Source of the DNA: Theropithecus gelada
Lineage: Eukaryota; Chordata; Mammalia; Primates; Cercopithecidae
Assembly: GCF_003255815.1 (NCBI RefSeq)
Contig: NC_037680.1
Location: forward strand, 17,342,785 to 17,406,784
Direction: 5' to 3'
Length of the DNA: 64,000 nt
The notes below the pieces were generated by a model. It ran no database searches. It was not told where the DNA came from and saw only the letters and a program-made list of their open reading frames with translations. This document shows, piece after piece, positions 1-12,291 of this stretch (position 1 is the first letter of the stretch; each line of letters starts with the position of its first letter). A program made the position numbers and the translations under genes.

Positions 1-370
1 CCTATCTGCCTAAGTGAAAAAAGTCACTACAGCACTAGTTAAAAATATTTAAATAAAGTGCACATTTCTTCAAAATTCTGGTTCAGAAGGAACCAAAAGT
101 AAGCATATTGATAAGAAGCTTGCAGCAGAAATCCTGTCTCTTCAGATAGGGGAAAGGGAAAATATAATTGCAAAAGATGTAGGGTCTTTTTTTTTTTCTT
201 TCCTCTCAAAGATAGTCTTTAGAGAACAGCATGCAACATACCAGTAACATTGCCGCTAAGCCTAACAGAAGTCAATGCTGAGGTACCTTGGAAAATGTGC
301 TAACCTTGAGTTGATGGCTTTCATCTTTCTCTTGAAGAATATTCTAAATTATGAGGAATAAATAAATAAT
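1..370. other. Unassigned unique sequence
   Basis: AT-rich DNA with no recognisable repeat, exon or RNA gene. A short AATAAATAAATAAT run at the right edge leads into the purine tract. Confidence 0.5.
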
Positions 371-486
371 GGAAGGAAGGAAAGGAGGGAGAGGAAGAAA
401 GACAAAGAAGAAAGGAAGAAAGGAAGAAAAGGAAGGAAGGAAGGAAGGAAGGAAGGAAGGAAGGAAGGAAGGAAGGAAGGAAGGAA

Positions 487-548
<62 letters not shown>

Positions 549-611
549 GAAAGAGGGAAGGAAAGAAAGAGAGAAGGAAGGAAGGAGAGGAAGAGAGGAA
601 GGAAGAAAGGA

Positions 612-675
<64 letters not shown>

Positions 676-732
676 AAAGAAAGAGGAAGAAAGAAAGGAA
701 ATGAAAGGAAAGGAAAGGAAAGGAAAGGAGAG
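371..732. repeat. Long GGAA/GAAA purine microsatellite
   Basis: About 360 bases in which the plus strand is almost entirely A and G. Blocks follow one another: mixed GGAA/GAAA, a pure GGAA run near 431-490, a pure GAAA run near 491-548, mixed GGAA, a second GAAA run near 605-675, then AAAGG units. Open frames on both strands here are artefacts of the repeat. The tract abuts the first recognisable base of an L1 fragment at about 733. Confidence 0.95.
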
Positions 733-2532
733 CATCCAAATGGGTTCACTGGTTAATTTTATCATACATTTGAGAAATAAATTATACTAACTCTCTACAA
801 TCTTTTCCAGATAACAGAAGCCATGGAAATACTTTCTAGCTCACTCTATTAAACCAGTATTACCCTAATACCCAAACTAAAGACATTGCAAGAAAGAAAA
901 ACTATACAACAATATTTCTCATGAGCAGAATGGAAAAATCCTCAACAAAATATTAACAACTCAAATCTAACATGTATAAAAACACTTTATACCACAACCA
1001 ACTGAAACTTATTCTAGGTATACAAGCCTAGTTCAACATTAAAAAATCAGTTAATACAATTAATCACATCAACAGGGTAAAGAAGAAAAATCATATGATC
1101 ATATGAATAGATGCAGAGAAAGCATTTGATAAAGTCCAACACAGATTCATGATAAAAAAAAAAAAAATTTTCAGCAAACATGGAATAGAGGAGAAATTCC
1201 TCAACTTGATAAAGAATATCTGGGGAAAAAAAAACACCAAGCAGCTAACATCATACTGAGCGGCAAGAAACCATATGCTTTCCCACTATGGTCAGGGACA
1301 AGATAAGGATGTTTCCTTACTACTCTCATTCAACATTATACTGGAAGCGCTAGCTAATGCAATAAGACAACAACAACAAACATAAAAGATATACAGACTA
1401 AGAAAGAAGGAAAAAAACTCCTTGTTTTCAGATAACAAGAGTTATCTGAAGGTGACTCTTCAGATAAATCTCGAAGAGTAAAAAATATATTTTTTAAAAA
1501 GACTCTGGAAACTAACAAGCAATTATAGCAAGTTTACAGGATACAAAGTTAGGTCAATTGTTTTCCTATGTACCAGCAAATGAGCAACTGGAATTTAAAA
1601 TTAAAAACACAATACTATTTATATTAGCACCAAAATAAAAGAAAACCTTAAGTATAAATATAACAAAACATGTATAATATCTATATGAGGAAACTACAAA
1701 ACTGATAAAATAAATCAAAGGAGAACTAAATAAATGAAGAGATACTCTATGTTTGTGAATCGAGAAAGCTCAATATTGTTAAGAGGTCAATGCTTCCCAA
1801 TTTCATGGACAAATTCAATGAAATTCCAATCAAAACCTCACCAAGTTATTTGGTAGATATCAACAACTGATTTCAAAGTTTACATTGAGAGACAAAAGAC
1901 CTCAAATAGCCAGCACAATATTGAAGAAGAATAAAGTTGGAGGACTGATAACTACCCAATTTCAAAGCTTACTATAAAGCTACAGTAATCAAGACAGTGA
2001 GGTAATAGTGAAAGGACAAACAGATCAATGGAATAGAATAGAGAAACAAGAAATGCTCATGTTTGATAAAGGTACAAAGGCAATTCAATGGAAAAAGAAT
2101 AGTCTTTTTAACAAATAGTGCTAGAACAACTGAAAATCAACACGCAAAAAAAATAATAATTGTAGACACAGACCTTACACTTTTCACAAAAATTAACTCA
2201 AAATGTGTCACATCCCTAGGTGTAAAATGCAAAACTATAAAACTCCCAGATGATAAAAGAAAATCCAGATGACCTTCGGTTGGCAAAGACCTTTTAGATA
2301 AAAATCCAAAACTTGATTCACAAAAGAAAATATTAAGAAATCAGACTTCAGTGAAATTCAAAACTTCTGCTCTGCAATAGATACTGTTAAGAGAATGGAA
2401 AGACAAACCATAGACTGGGAGAAAATATTTTCAAAAGACATATTTAATGAAGGACTTTTACCCAAAATATGCAAAGAACTATTAAAACTCAACAGTAAAA
2501 CAAACAAAGAAGCCAGTTTTAAAAATGGCCAA

Positions 2533-2849
2533 GGCTGGGTGTGGTGCCTCATGCCTGTAATCCCAGTTCTATGGGAGGCCAAGGCAGGCAGATCAAGAGT
2601 CAGGAGTTCGGGACCAGCCTGGCCAATATGGTGAAACCCCATCTCTACTAAAAATACACAAATTAGCCTGGTGGCGCATGCCTGTAATCCCAGCTACGTG
2701 GGAGGCTGAGGCAGAAGAATCACTTGAACTCAGGAGGCGGGTGTTGCAGTGAGACAAGATCACACCACTGCACTCCAACCTGGGCAACAGAGCAAGACTC
2801 CATCTCAAAATAAATAAATAAAAATAAAAATAAAAATAAAATTAAAAAT
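2533..2849 (+). mobile_element. Alu (S/J type) inside L1
   Basis: Starts 'ggctgggtgtggtg' and contains 'cctgtaatcccag' in both arms. Ends in a (TAAAA)-rich tail. Flanked by a 14-bp duplication, ttaaaaatggccaa at 2519-2532 and ttaaaaatagccaa at 2842-2855 (one mismatch). The L1 reads continuously across it, so it inserted after the L1. Confidence 0.95.
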
Positions 2850-3270
2850 AGCCAAACGATCTGAATAGAATCCCCACCAAAAAAGATGAAAAATACATTA
2901 TCAAGGAAATGCTAATCAAAACGACAATGGCTAAACTGCAAAACACATGTAACACCAAATGTTAACCAGGAGCAGCAAGAACTCTCATTCTTTGTTGGTG
3001 TGAGTACAAAACAGTACAGCCAGTTTGAAAGACAGTTTGACAATTTCTTACAAAATTAAACATACTCTTACACAAAATCCAGCAATAGCATTCCTTAATA
3101 TTTACCTAAATGAGTTGAAAACTTATGTCCACATAAAAAGTTGCATGTGAATGATTATATTAGCTTTATTCATAATTGGCAAAACTTGGAAGCAACCAAC
3201 ATATCATTCAGTAGGTGAATGGATAAATGAATTATGGGTAGAGTCACACAATAGAATATAATTCAGCACT

Positions 3271-3296
3271 AAAAAAAAAAAAAAAAAAAAAAAAAA
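3271..3296 (+). repeat. Internal A26 run in L1
   Basis: An uninterrupted run of 26 A inside the ORF2-end region of the L1 at 733-3790. L1 has only a short A-rich stretch here, so this is an expansion of an internal A run, not a retrotransposon tail. Confidence 0.9.
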
Positions 3297-3790
3297 GAGC
3301 TATCAAGCCTTTAAAAGCATGGCAGAACCTTAAATGCATATTGCTGAGTGAAAGAAGCCAATCTCAAAAGGTACATACTGTATGATTCTAACTATAAGAC
3401 ATTTTGGTATAGGCAAAACTATAGAGACAGCGAAAAGATCAATGTTTCCAGAGGTTGGGTAGGGGCAGACATGAATCGCTGTAGCACAGAGGGGTTTTAG
3501 AGCAGTGAAACTACTCTGTATGATACTATAATGACAGATTCACGTCATTGTATAGCTGTCAAACCGGTATAATGTACAACATCAAGAGTGAATCCTAATG
3601 TAACCTATGTACTCTGGTTGATAATGATGTGTGAATATTGGTTCATTGATTGTAACAAATGTACCACTCTGGTGCCCCAAGTTGTTGGTAGGGAAGATTG
3701 GGGTGGGGGATGAAATGTAGGAACTCTCTTTACTTTCTCCTCAGTTTTTCTGTAAGCCTAAAAGTCCTGTAAAAAAAATAAAGACTATTA

Positions 3791-4267
3791 ATTTTTAAAT
3801 ACATAAATAAAGCAAAGAGAAAAAAGAATGAGAATAGACAGGAGATTTATGGTTTTGTCTGTAAAATCAAATGGAGAGTTAAAGAAGAAAAACTGGGAAG
3901 AAATCCAGCAGTCAGGAGCATGAGAAACACAAAGGAGACTAAAGAAACAGCGATTTCAAATAAGTTCAAGCAGTTAGCACAGGTCATTCTTGCAGAAAGC
4001 TCTGTGTCATTGCTGCCCACTTCAAGAATGGCAGAGAAGACCTCTGACCTCTGGGAAGAAAACCAGAGTGAGCAGCATTTAAGTAGCAATTGAAGACAAG
4101 CTTATATAAATAAGAACGTATTTATCTAAGCCAATTTGTAGTATTCACTTAAAAATTCCTTCATAATATGTAAATGTAGGTAATTAGTGGTTAATATGTA
4201 TCTAGTTTTTTTAATAGTTGTGATTAAGTGATTTTATTAAAGATACTATAATTTCCTTTCTCATCAG
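3791..4267. other. Unassigned AT-rich sequence
   Basis: No recognisable repeat or gene. An open frame on the minus strand near 3847-4089 has no domain or codon signal that I recognise. The last bases (4252-4267) form the acceptor-like stretch described with the exon candidate. Confidence 0.4.
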
Positions 4268-4352
4268 CATTGGATATCTTAACCTCCGTTTACCTCTTGG
4301 ACTTCTGCTAACCTTACAAGGGCCATTTGGGAGAATGTTACCAAAATTGCAG
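4268..4352 (+). other. Candidate orphan exon (85 nt)
   Basis: Preceded by a pyrimidine-rich acceptor-like sequence ending 'tttcctttctcatcag' and followed by a strong donor-like 'gcag|gtaagc'. After one leading base the segment has one frame open for its full length (28 codons, hydrophobic and Leu-rich) and ending on a codon boundary. The other two plus-strand frames contain stops. It lies outside recognisable repeats. No neighbouring exon was found and the peptide is not recognised, so this may be coincidence. Confidence 0.15.
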
Positions 4353-5430
4353 GTAAGCATTTTGTTTGAGGTGCCCAAACTACTTTCTTGGAACTAGCCC
4401 TAGAATATTTTAATCAAGATTTCTTCATTTTATCATTTATCCAACAAAGAAACATTGTGCACCCAGTTTTCTAAGCTCTGAGCTTCACCAGTTATTTCTC
4501 TGCCTGTCCTGCCTGCAGCTAAACCCTCCAGCTTGCTGTCTAAGAGTAACTTCATTACATTTAAGAAAACCCTGAGATTGAAGAAGGCTAGTTGCAAGAA
4601 GATTTATCTGTTTATCTGAATAGTAATAAGCAAACCTGACATTGAATCCATCTCCCGACTTGCTTAAAGAATAACATAATAGGTTCTGATGCTGGCAGTA
4701 TAAAGCTTTCAGTTAAATATATTCACATTGTGTGTGTGAGAACACATGTGCATGCTCGTGTGTGTATGTGCATGAGTTTTCATGTATTTTCTACAATGGG
4801 CACACAAATAGATCAATCCGTACTGATCTTTATTGCAGGTCTGGAAAGGTATGAGACCAGCCTCATTCTGATAGGGTAAGTTTGGGTGGTGAAAGTTTCA
4901 GAGTGAATCAGGAACCTTGGTCCCAAAGGTCTGGCTATAAACTACAATGCGAATGAGAGTGTCTAGGAAGAGAGGGAGGAAAGTAGGGAGTGTGAAAATT
5001 TAGTGCATATAGAAAAGAGAATTAGGGGACAATACAATGTCCAGTTTCATCCAAAATCTCTGTGGGATCACAGAACTTGTAAATTCTCTCAGACTCATCA
5101 GTAGGAAGTAACACAATATCAGGACAACACTGGCAGTAAGATGTTACATGCGGAGAGGAAGACCATGTAGGAATTCAAGCAGATTAGAAAGGAATACTGG
5201 CAGATGCCCCAAGTCAGGGTGGAGGGCTTTCAGGGAAGCTTTTGGGGGACCATCCATGGGAGCATTCAGAAGGTGGTGTAAAGTCTTTAAGGACACTGGA
5301 GGTCTTCATCTGCTAGATAACATTAAATGTGACTTAGAAGAGGTGCCAGGAAACTTCTCTGAAAGGAAGCCTTAGGACAGCCTTTTCAGGTCAAAGCTTG
5401 TGTTTACACAAGACAATAATGATTGCTCTT
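4353..5430. other. Unassigned sequence with short TG-rich patch
   Basis: No repeat family recognised. An imperfect TG-rich patch lies at about 4729-4785. The small frame at 5148-5375 has no recognisable features. Confidence 0.4.
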
Positions 5431-5770
5431 TTTTTTTTTTTCACATGTCTTTCTGTAGACATATATTTTTATTTCTTTTGCATAAATAGCTAGGAATGGA
5501 AATAATGGATTGCATTATAAGTGCATATTTAATTATGCAACAATGCCGAGCAGTCGACTTCAGGAGCAGCATCACTTTGCACTCTTATTAAAAGAGCACA
5601 ACTGTTCCTGTTGCTCCATATCCTCACCAACACCTGCCATTGCCAAGTCTTTCCAATTTTAGCCATTCTAGCGGGTGTGAAGAGTCATCTCCTTATAGTT
5701 TTAATTTGGATTTCCCTAATGACTAATGATGTTGAGCACCTTTCCATGTGCTTATTGGCCAGTTGCATTG
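5430..5770 (-). mobile_element. L1M fragment (ORF2 3' part)
   Basis: On the minus strand this reads as the C-terminal ORF2 region of an old L1. The plus strand shows 'ttagccattctagcgggtgtg' near 5660 and 'gatgttgagcacctttccat' near 5727, the reverse complement of the conserved L1 segment. Many substitutions; no intact frame. Confidence 0.8.
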
Positions 5771-5874
5771 GGATTCCTCTAATTATAGGAACACCCACCT
5801 GTAAGAGATAGAAACTCATGTAGGGGGTGGAAACCTGTTTCTTTTCTTTCTCTTCTTAAGCCTCTTAGAACTTG

Positions 5875-6656
5875 TTTTATTTTTTATTTTTCAATTTTTT
5901 TTTTAATTTTCAGAGCTTATTGGGGAACAGGTGGTGTTTGGCTACATAAGTTCTTTAGTGGTGATTCATGAGATTTTGGTGTAACCATCACCCAAGCAGT
6001 ATACACTGCACACAATTTGTAGTCTTTTATCCCTGGCCCCCTTCCCACTCTTTATCCCTGAGTTCCCAAAGTCCATTGTGTCATTCTTACGCCTTTGCAT
6101 TCTCATAGCGTAGCTCCCACTTACGAGTGAGAACATACGATGTTTAGTTTTCCATTCCTGAGTTACTTTACTTAGAATAACAGTCTCCAATTTCATCCAG
6201 GTCACTGTGAATGCAATTAATTCATTCCTTTTTGTGGCTGACTAGTATTCCATCATTCTTATATATCACATTTTCTTTATCCACTCGTTGGTTGATGGGC
6301 ATCCTTCCACATTTTTGCAATTGCGAATTGTGCTACTATAAACATGCATGTTCAAGCATATGTTTTGTATAATGACTTCCTTTCTTCTGGGTAGAAACCC
6401 AGAAGTGACCTTGCTGGATCAAATGGTAGTTCTACTTTTAGTTCTTTAAGGAATATCTACACTGTTTTCCATTGTGATTGTACTAGTTTATATTGCCATC
6501 AGCAGTATAGAAGTGTTCCCTGTTCACCGCATCCAAGCCAACATCTATTGTTTTTTGATTTTTTAATTTAATTTTTGCTTATGGCCATGCTTGCAGGGGT
6601 AAGGTGGTATTGCATTGATTTTGATTTGCATTTCTCTAATCATTAGTGATGTTGAG
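5875..6656 (-). mobile_element. L1 3' end (L1PB/L1MA type), 5'-truncated
   Basis: The left side is T-rich (the reversed poly-A tail). It is followed by a reversed 3' UTR ('caggtggtgtttggctacat', 'ccatcacccaagcagtatac') and the ORF2 end ('cttctgggtagaaacccaga', 'ggatcaaatggtag'). It stops abruptly at 'gatgttgag' (6656), a classic 5' truncation. Distinct from and younger than the fragment at 5430-5770. Confidence 0.9.
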
Positions 6657-6689
6657 CTAATACTCAACATCCAAGTATAGGAATCTAAG

Positions 6690-7170
6690 TATAAGAAAGG
6701 CCACCTCACCAACAGGTACAACACCTCTTGCTTTCTGTAGCTCTGCTTTATCTAAAGTCTGAAACCAGGAAAAGTCAGAATTAATTAAAAAACTAACTAT
6801 ATAAAGAACAACATTTTGACAATTAGCAAGATTTGAATAAGGTCTATAGATTAGATAATAATACTGTATCAAAGTTAATTTTCTAACTTGAATAATTGCA
6901 CTGTGGTTATATAAGAGAAAATCTTTGTCTTTAGAGCTATGCACCGAAGTATTTAGGGATAAAGAGGTACCATATTTGCAATTATTTAATGTTTATTAAA
7001 AATATATGAGGTTGGAGAGACAAAGAAAAGGAGAATGATGAAACAAATGTGGCAAAACATTAACAATCAAGGCACCTAGGTAAAGGTTATGCAGAAGTTC
7101 CGTGCTTCTTGCAACTACTCTAAGTTTGAGGTAATTTCAACACATAACGTTATTATAAAAAGTCTTTGTC
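6690..7170 (+). mobile_element. L1M 3' UTR fragment
   Basis: Matches the 3' UTR shared by L1MC/L1MD/L1ME-type elements: 'aataaggtctatagattaga' near 6836, 'attgcactgtggttatataa' near 6895, 'gaagtatttagggataaaga' near 6946, then an A-rich end past 7140. Noncoding. The left boundary is blurred. Confidence 0.75.
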
Positions 7171-9120
7171 AACAACAAAAAAGATATAAATAGAGCTATT
7201 CTTATTTGTAGAATAGAGGCTTCTTAAGCTTTAGGACCCAAGTGATGTTGAAAATGTGGCATGCTCACTGGAAAATACACCCTACCTCGCACCCAGCATC
7301 CTTAATTGTATGGCTATCATTTCTAGAGGTTAAATTATTTTCAGAAATCTCTGTGAAAAGATGAAAATATCTTACTTGGAAGGGTACTGCCTTAATCTCT
7401 GCTCATTATCTAAGTGAAAGAAAGCAGAACTCTAAGGAATTTTTTTCTCTCTGGCTTTTGTGAGACTAACCCAACCAAAAACCTTGCCCCTCTATTTCAT
7501 GAATGTAGATTTTGTTTTCATTAGTTGTGTAAAATCACATTAAACTCCCTCTGGGAGAACAGTAACATTTAATGTCAAAATAATTTCTTTTTATTGATAT
7601 ATCATGTTTCTAGAATAAGGTTCAAAAATCTTGTTTGTGTGTCTTACAGTCAGCAGACAATAACACTTATGGTCTGGTGTATTAGCCACAGTCATTTCTT
7701 GTGCTAAGTCCAGTAGGGATCTGGTATTGGATTCCTACTTAAGTGAAAATCACTATGCTGATTTTTTTTGAATCATTTGCTTTATGTTTCACATTTTAAT
7801 GTAACACATTTATTGAGACTTTATCCAATGGTAAAACATTCACAGATCAAAACCATTACACATATCCTATAGGTGCTTGCAGAAAGACCCTTTCATTTTC
7901 ACTCCCGCATTCCACCCTGAGTCTGGAAAATAAAAACCTCTATCACTTCATAATTTCTACCCACTCTTGAAAGGATGGTTGACATCTCATTGGTGGGGCT
8001 GAAAAACAGTTGGGCCTGCTCAACTCAGGGCCTTTCTCCTCTCTCTGTTTGGATTAACTAGGGTGAGTGCATTCTTCTCTGTTCCTGTTTCAGGGAGCAA
8101 CCACCCATAGGTCAGGAGTTAGACTCACTTGCTAGAGGCAGTTCTGAAGGTCCATCTCATTCCCTGTTTGAAGACTCAAGAGATATAAAGCAACAGTCCT
8201 CAGTGATTTTATCTGCTCTGGAAAGACCACTATAGCCTAAAAACAATAGGCCATTAACTGTCTTTCTGATTATTTTATATATTTACATAAGTTTGTTCAG
8301 AACTCCATAGAGGAAGAGTGCTATTTATCGATCCCTTAAAATCGCAACATTCTTGGAGCTTAGTTTTTCCACTTTCATATTTGTGGTCCTAATTTTTGTG
8401 AATTCACATTGCACTGACTGAGGTTTAAACTTAGATTTAAACTTAGAAACTTAGATTTCTACTAGGAATTCTATTTATATTTCAAAACAAAGTAGGTATT
8501 CATTATCTGATGAGTATGTGTTTATTACTGGGCATTAGTGACCATTAGGAAATGCAGTCCTTTCATTTCATAAGGCTTTGTTTGAACTTCACAAATCACA
8601 TTGCAAACTCTGTCAACACCGTCAACTTTCTGTTGAAGTCAATAAATAAAGAAACTGGACAGGGACAGGACCTAGCCCGGCTTGGAAGGTCAAATGGAAA
8701 GTAGAGCAGCCTGGGTCTGGAAGAGACTCAATCACTGCAGGCAGCAGAGCCAGAGGAGCTGACCCAGCAACCTCCCTCCAGGAGGCTAGTGGCTATTAGG
8801 AGAGTTCATTCTTTCTTCTTTTGAAAATTTGTATTATGATAAAGAGAGATAAAGTCTGAGAATGTTGCCAATCTAAAAGGAACAAAACAAACAAGTCAAT
8901 CCAGTGAATTGAATTCTGGTAATACCATTAGACCTCTAAATCGAGCTGCGATCCTTGGTCTTTTTGTTAGGAGAATCATTAAATACACTATCTTCAGGAA
9001 GTCGTGGTAGGCGTTCTCCTATTTGTGCTTCAATAAATATTAGTTGATCGAGAAAATATACTTTTCAATTTTCTTTATTTGAGGCATAAGGTAAATGCTG
9101 TAATAGTATATCATTCAGTT
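7171..9120. other. Unassigned sequence
   Basis: About 1.9 kb of AT-rich DNA with no recognised transposon, RNA gene or plausible exon. A slightly GC-richer patch at about 8660-8800 has no identifiable feature. Confidence 0.45.
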
Positions 9121-9124
9121 TCAA

Positions 9125-9580
9125 ACAGAAAAATAAAAATTACACGAAGTGTTTAAACCAGAGGAAACTTAATACAGGAATCAGTCCCCCCATGTGATGA
9201 AAGAGCTGAAAGATGACCACGGGATGGTGAGGCAACCTACAGATTAGCAGCAGCAGGCAGCCTAGAGGAGGCAGGTCACTGAAGCCCAAAGGCCAGGGTT
9301 GTCTGACAGAATTTGAAATACAGCAGATCCATCTATTGAAAACTAGAGCTATGGAGAGACTCAGACACTCAGAGTGATGCTGTCTGAGTCACATGGATCG
9401 GGGAAAGACCCTGGCTCTTCCCCTTCACTCTCCCTCTGATCTTCTGTCTGTGAGTCTCTTTGGCTAAACCCTTGTAATCAGCTGATACAGGGAGGGCCCA
9501 AAAACACAGCCTGCAAGTATTGCTCTCCCTGCAAGCCCTCATCCAGTGATACTAAGTAAAGCAAGAAGGGATCTGAAAGC
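9125..9580. repeat. Probable ancient dispersed repeat, family unassigned
   Basis: The stretch from 'gaggaaacttaatacaggaa' to 'gggatctgaaagcaaacaag' has the feel of a dispersed mammalian repeat (purine-rich start, CTCTTCCC...TCTTCTG middle, GGATCTGAAGGCAAAC-like end). I could not assign a family, and there is no clear terminal structure or duplication. Confidence 0.35.
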
Positions 9581-11450
9581 AAACAAGCCAAAACTCTGCA
9601 CAAGCGGTGTTTGTAAATTAGCAAATATCCCATCTAAAAAGTATTAAATGATTATTCCAATGCTTTCTAACCAGAAGAATGGAGGCTACAAGAAGTATTT
9701 GCTCACCATGTCCATTCTGTTCTTCATTTCTTCCTCCCAAACCACAAGGAATAAAGAAAATGGGTGTTGTTGTTGTTGTTGTTTTAAAGATCTCCAAATA
9801 ATTCAGATTATACTTTCATTGTTCCTCATTCCTTCATCTTCCTTACCTGGAAACACGGCTCTACCTCACGTCAAAATTCGAAATGGTATGCTTAAATGGT
9901 AACACTCTTAACGATTTTCCCTTCTTTCCTACTTTAAAATTGGGAAGAACAAAACCCTCTAATAAATGAACAAACCATAAAAATTGTTTTCTATTCTAGG
10001 AATTCCAAGACCACTAAACCAACATTAATTCTTAATTATGGGTTCAAATAAGAGAATTTATAAAACTAAAAGGAGACAAAATTTAGAGAAAACATGGTGG
10101 CTTTATGTGACATATCAAAACAAAATCTTTTTAAGTGTGACATTTAGGATGATTTAAATGGATTTCTGTTTTAGAAGGTAAAAGTGACACTCTGCCTGAC
10201 CTCTCAGTCCATAATAGGATTCCTTGGCACCATATATAATGATTTTGTCGCAATTCTACCTATAATACTATAAAGTGGAGGCAGCAGAACCTCGGTCTGA
10301 AACTAGGGAATAATTAGGTCCATCCACGAGTGGAAATTTTATGAGTTCAGTAAATGAGGAGTGTCTGGTTGAGTACTTAGGAGGAAAAGGGGAATTTGGT
10401 GTAGTAAAGTCATAATATACTACTTATCCGGAACCTTCTCAGGAATCTAAAGGTCATCTGCCTTCCAGTCCCCAAGAAATACAACCCTGCAGAAACCTCC
10501 CTGGCCATTTACAACCTGTCTGGCTAAGCTTTCCCTAGGGCCTGAAGGACTGCCCCATCTGCCAACTCAGGCAGCCAGACTATCCTGAGGCCTTTTCTAA
10601 ATCCTTGATATATGATCTCACCTGTCTTGCATGGAATATGAGGCTAAGATATTATCAGAGAATGTGCCCAGGCTGCAGCAGGCAGATTTAACCCCTGTTC
10701 TGGGAGGTGATATTTGGGAAGGTAATTAAGGACTGAATAATCGGCTTCCTCATATGACCATGAGAGTCACCTCTGTGAAAATTTAGAAACCTAAAGTCCA
10801 GTGAGATGAGACACAATCAGATATACGAGAGAGTTTCAGACATTAAGTGGCTCTGACAAAGATTTTCCAACAACTGCTTCCCTATCACCCGGAAAGAATT
10901 CACTGGGATGCCCGAATCTATTCCCTGGGGACATCAGAATGATCTCAGGATGCACTGAGGACATACAGTGAGCAACTAAAACACCCCTGAAGATCCTTAT
11001 TTCTTTCTTACATTGGTGTTATCAATCTATTTATTCATTTATTCTTTTGGCACTGTCTTCCCTTTCTCTCTACCCTTCTCTTTCTATACGAATAGATTTG
11101 AACCACAAATGAACAAAATTGAAAAGTATTTTCCAGGTTAACAAAGTTCTCTCCCCATAGAATTTTATACGTTAATGTGCTGCCCTCTGCCAGATGTTTG
11201 GTGCTTTTCCATAATGATGAAGTGATCTTGCCAAGTCATTTGAAAACCCAGCCAATTATCTTAATTGACTTCATTTTTAATTTTCAAAGTTGTTTTTTAT
11301 TAGTCAATAATTGATTGATTAATAATCTCCCCGTTGTTCTACAATTGATTTAATGTGCTTTATAAGGACATGTATATTTTAAGATGTAAATTAAAGGTAT
11401 GTGAGAAAAAAAGAAAGCAGAACAAGAATAAGATATAAAATTGAGCAAGA
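9581..11450. other. Unassigned sequence with short TTG run
   Basis: No gene or repeat family recognised. A (TGT)n run lies at 9766-9783. The frame 9648-9902 runs through that triplet repeat and is not a credible gene. Confidence 0.45.
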
Positions 11451-11455
11451 ATTGA

Positions 11456-11456
<1 letters not shown>

Positions 11457-11488
<32 letters not shown>

Positions 11489-11498
11489 CACACACACA
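11457..11498. repeat. (CA)n microsatellite
   Basis: A CA dinucleotide run of about 15 units, then a GT break ('cagtcacacacaca') and a few more units. Confidence 0.97.
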
Positions 11499-11499
11499 T

Positions 11500-12290
11500 A
11501 AATAAACACTGAGATCAAAACAATCACATTCCAGTAGGTGGCTTAGAAGTTTATCTGTAAACTTTAGACAACATAAAATTGCAAACCTGGTCAGTTGACC
11601 CATTAAAAAATGTATATGGTCCATTAGACAAATGTAACCCATCCTGACATAAAACTTGAAATAAAATCCCCTCATGTAATGTAATTAAAAATTTATCAAT
11701 AACTAGCTTACAGGAAACACAATTGTAATATTTTCAGGACATTTTCTATAATATTCCTAGATATAAACCAATGTCATCATGACAAAGTCCAATTCCACCA
11801 GAGAGATACAGCAGGTTCACAGTTACAGGAATTAGGACTGTGCTGGAATAAATTATTAAAGTAACGGATTTCAGAGCATGTGGAGGTAAAAAATTGTACT
11901 GCTTAAGTATAGTTAAGCAAATAACAAATCTTCATTACAGGGTGCTTCTCTGAGCTAAGGTTTGGCAGCTGTAAGGAGTAAATGGTTTACTATGTGGTCT
12001 CTCAACAACTTCTCTTGTGTTTTTAGTAAAAAACCAGCCTCCATGCTGTGATATTAAAGCTAGAGTTTTATAAGAGAGCACTTTCTCACAAAAATTTCAC
12101 CTTACACAAATATGTATTCTGCCTCAGCTCAGAGATGAACCAAGAATAGGATCAAAATTTTCCTTACACACTTATTTGAATCAACATCAAGATTCAGATG
12201 AAATGATTGGCAAAATCCCAGGGTTCTACTGTGTGTAATTTTGTTCCTGTAAGTTTGGCCTAGAAAAATGTCAACAAGGTTATAAGTAGA
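11500..12290. other. Unassigned AT-rich sequence
   Basis: No repeat, RNA gene or exon signal recognised. Confidence 0.45.
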
Positions 12291-12291
12291 T

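Larger units (their letters stand above)
733..3790 (+). mobile_element. L1 (old L1M-type), ORF2 to 3' end, interrupted by Alu
   Basis: A 5'-truncated, heavily decayed LINE-1 on the plus strand. The left part follows L1 ORF2 reverse-transcriptase sequence ('ttcactggttaattt' near 744, 'gatgcagagaaagcatttga' at about 1111). It continues through the ORF2 C-terminal region near 2280-3250 ('agcaaccaacatat') into an old 3' UTR ending near 'cctaaaagtcctgt' at about 3756 with an A/T-rich tail. The frame is broken many times. Where the catalytic FADD codons should be (about 1427-1440) the sequence is rearranged into short palindromes. An Alu occupies 2533-2849. Subfamily not fixed; the 3' UTR is of the L1MB/L1MC kind. 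Confidence 0.85.

Noticed and set aside
321..765. Overlapping open frames on both strands rich in Ser/Phe/Leu or Lys/Glu/Arg
   Set aside because: They are translations of the GGAA/GAAA microsatellite; any frame through it stays open.
11457..11498. Regular repeats considered as CRISPR or regulatory array
   Set aside because: Simple CA microsatellite in a primate genome; no spacer structure.
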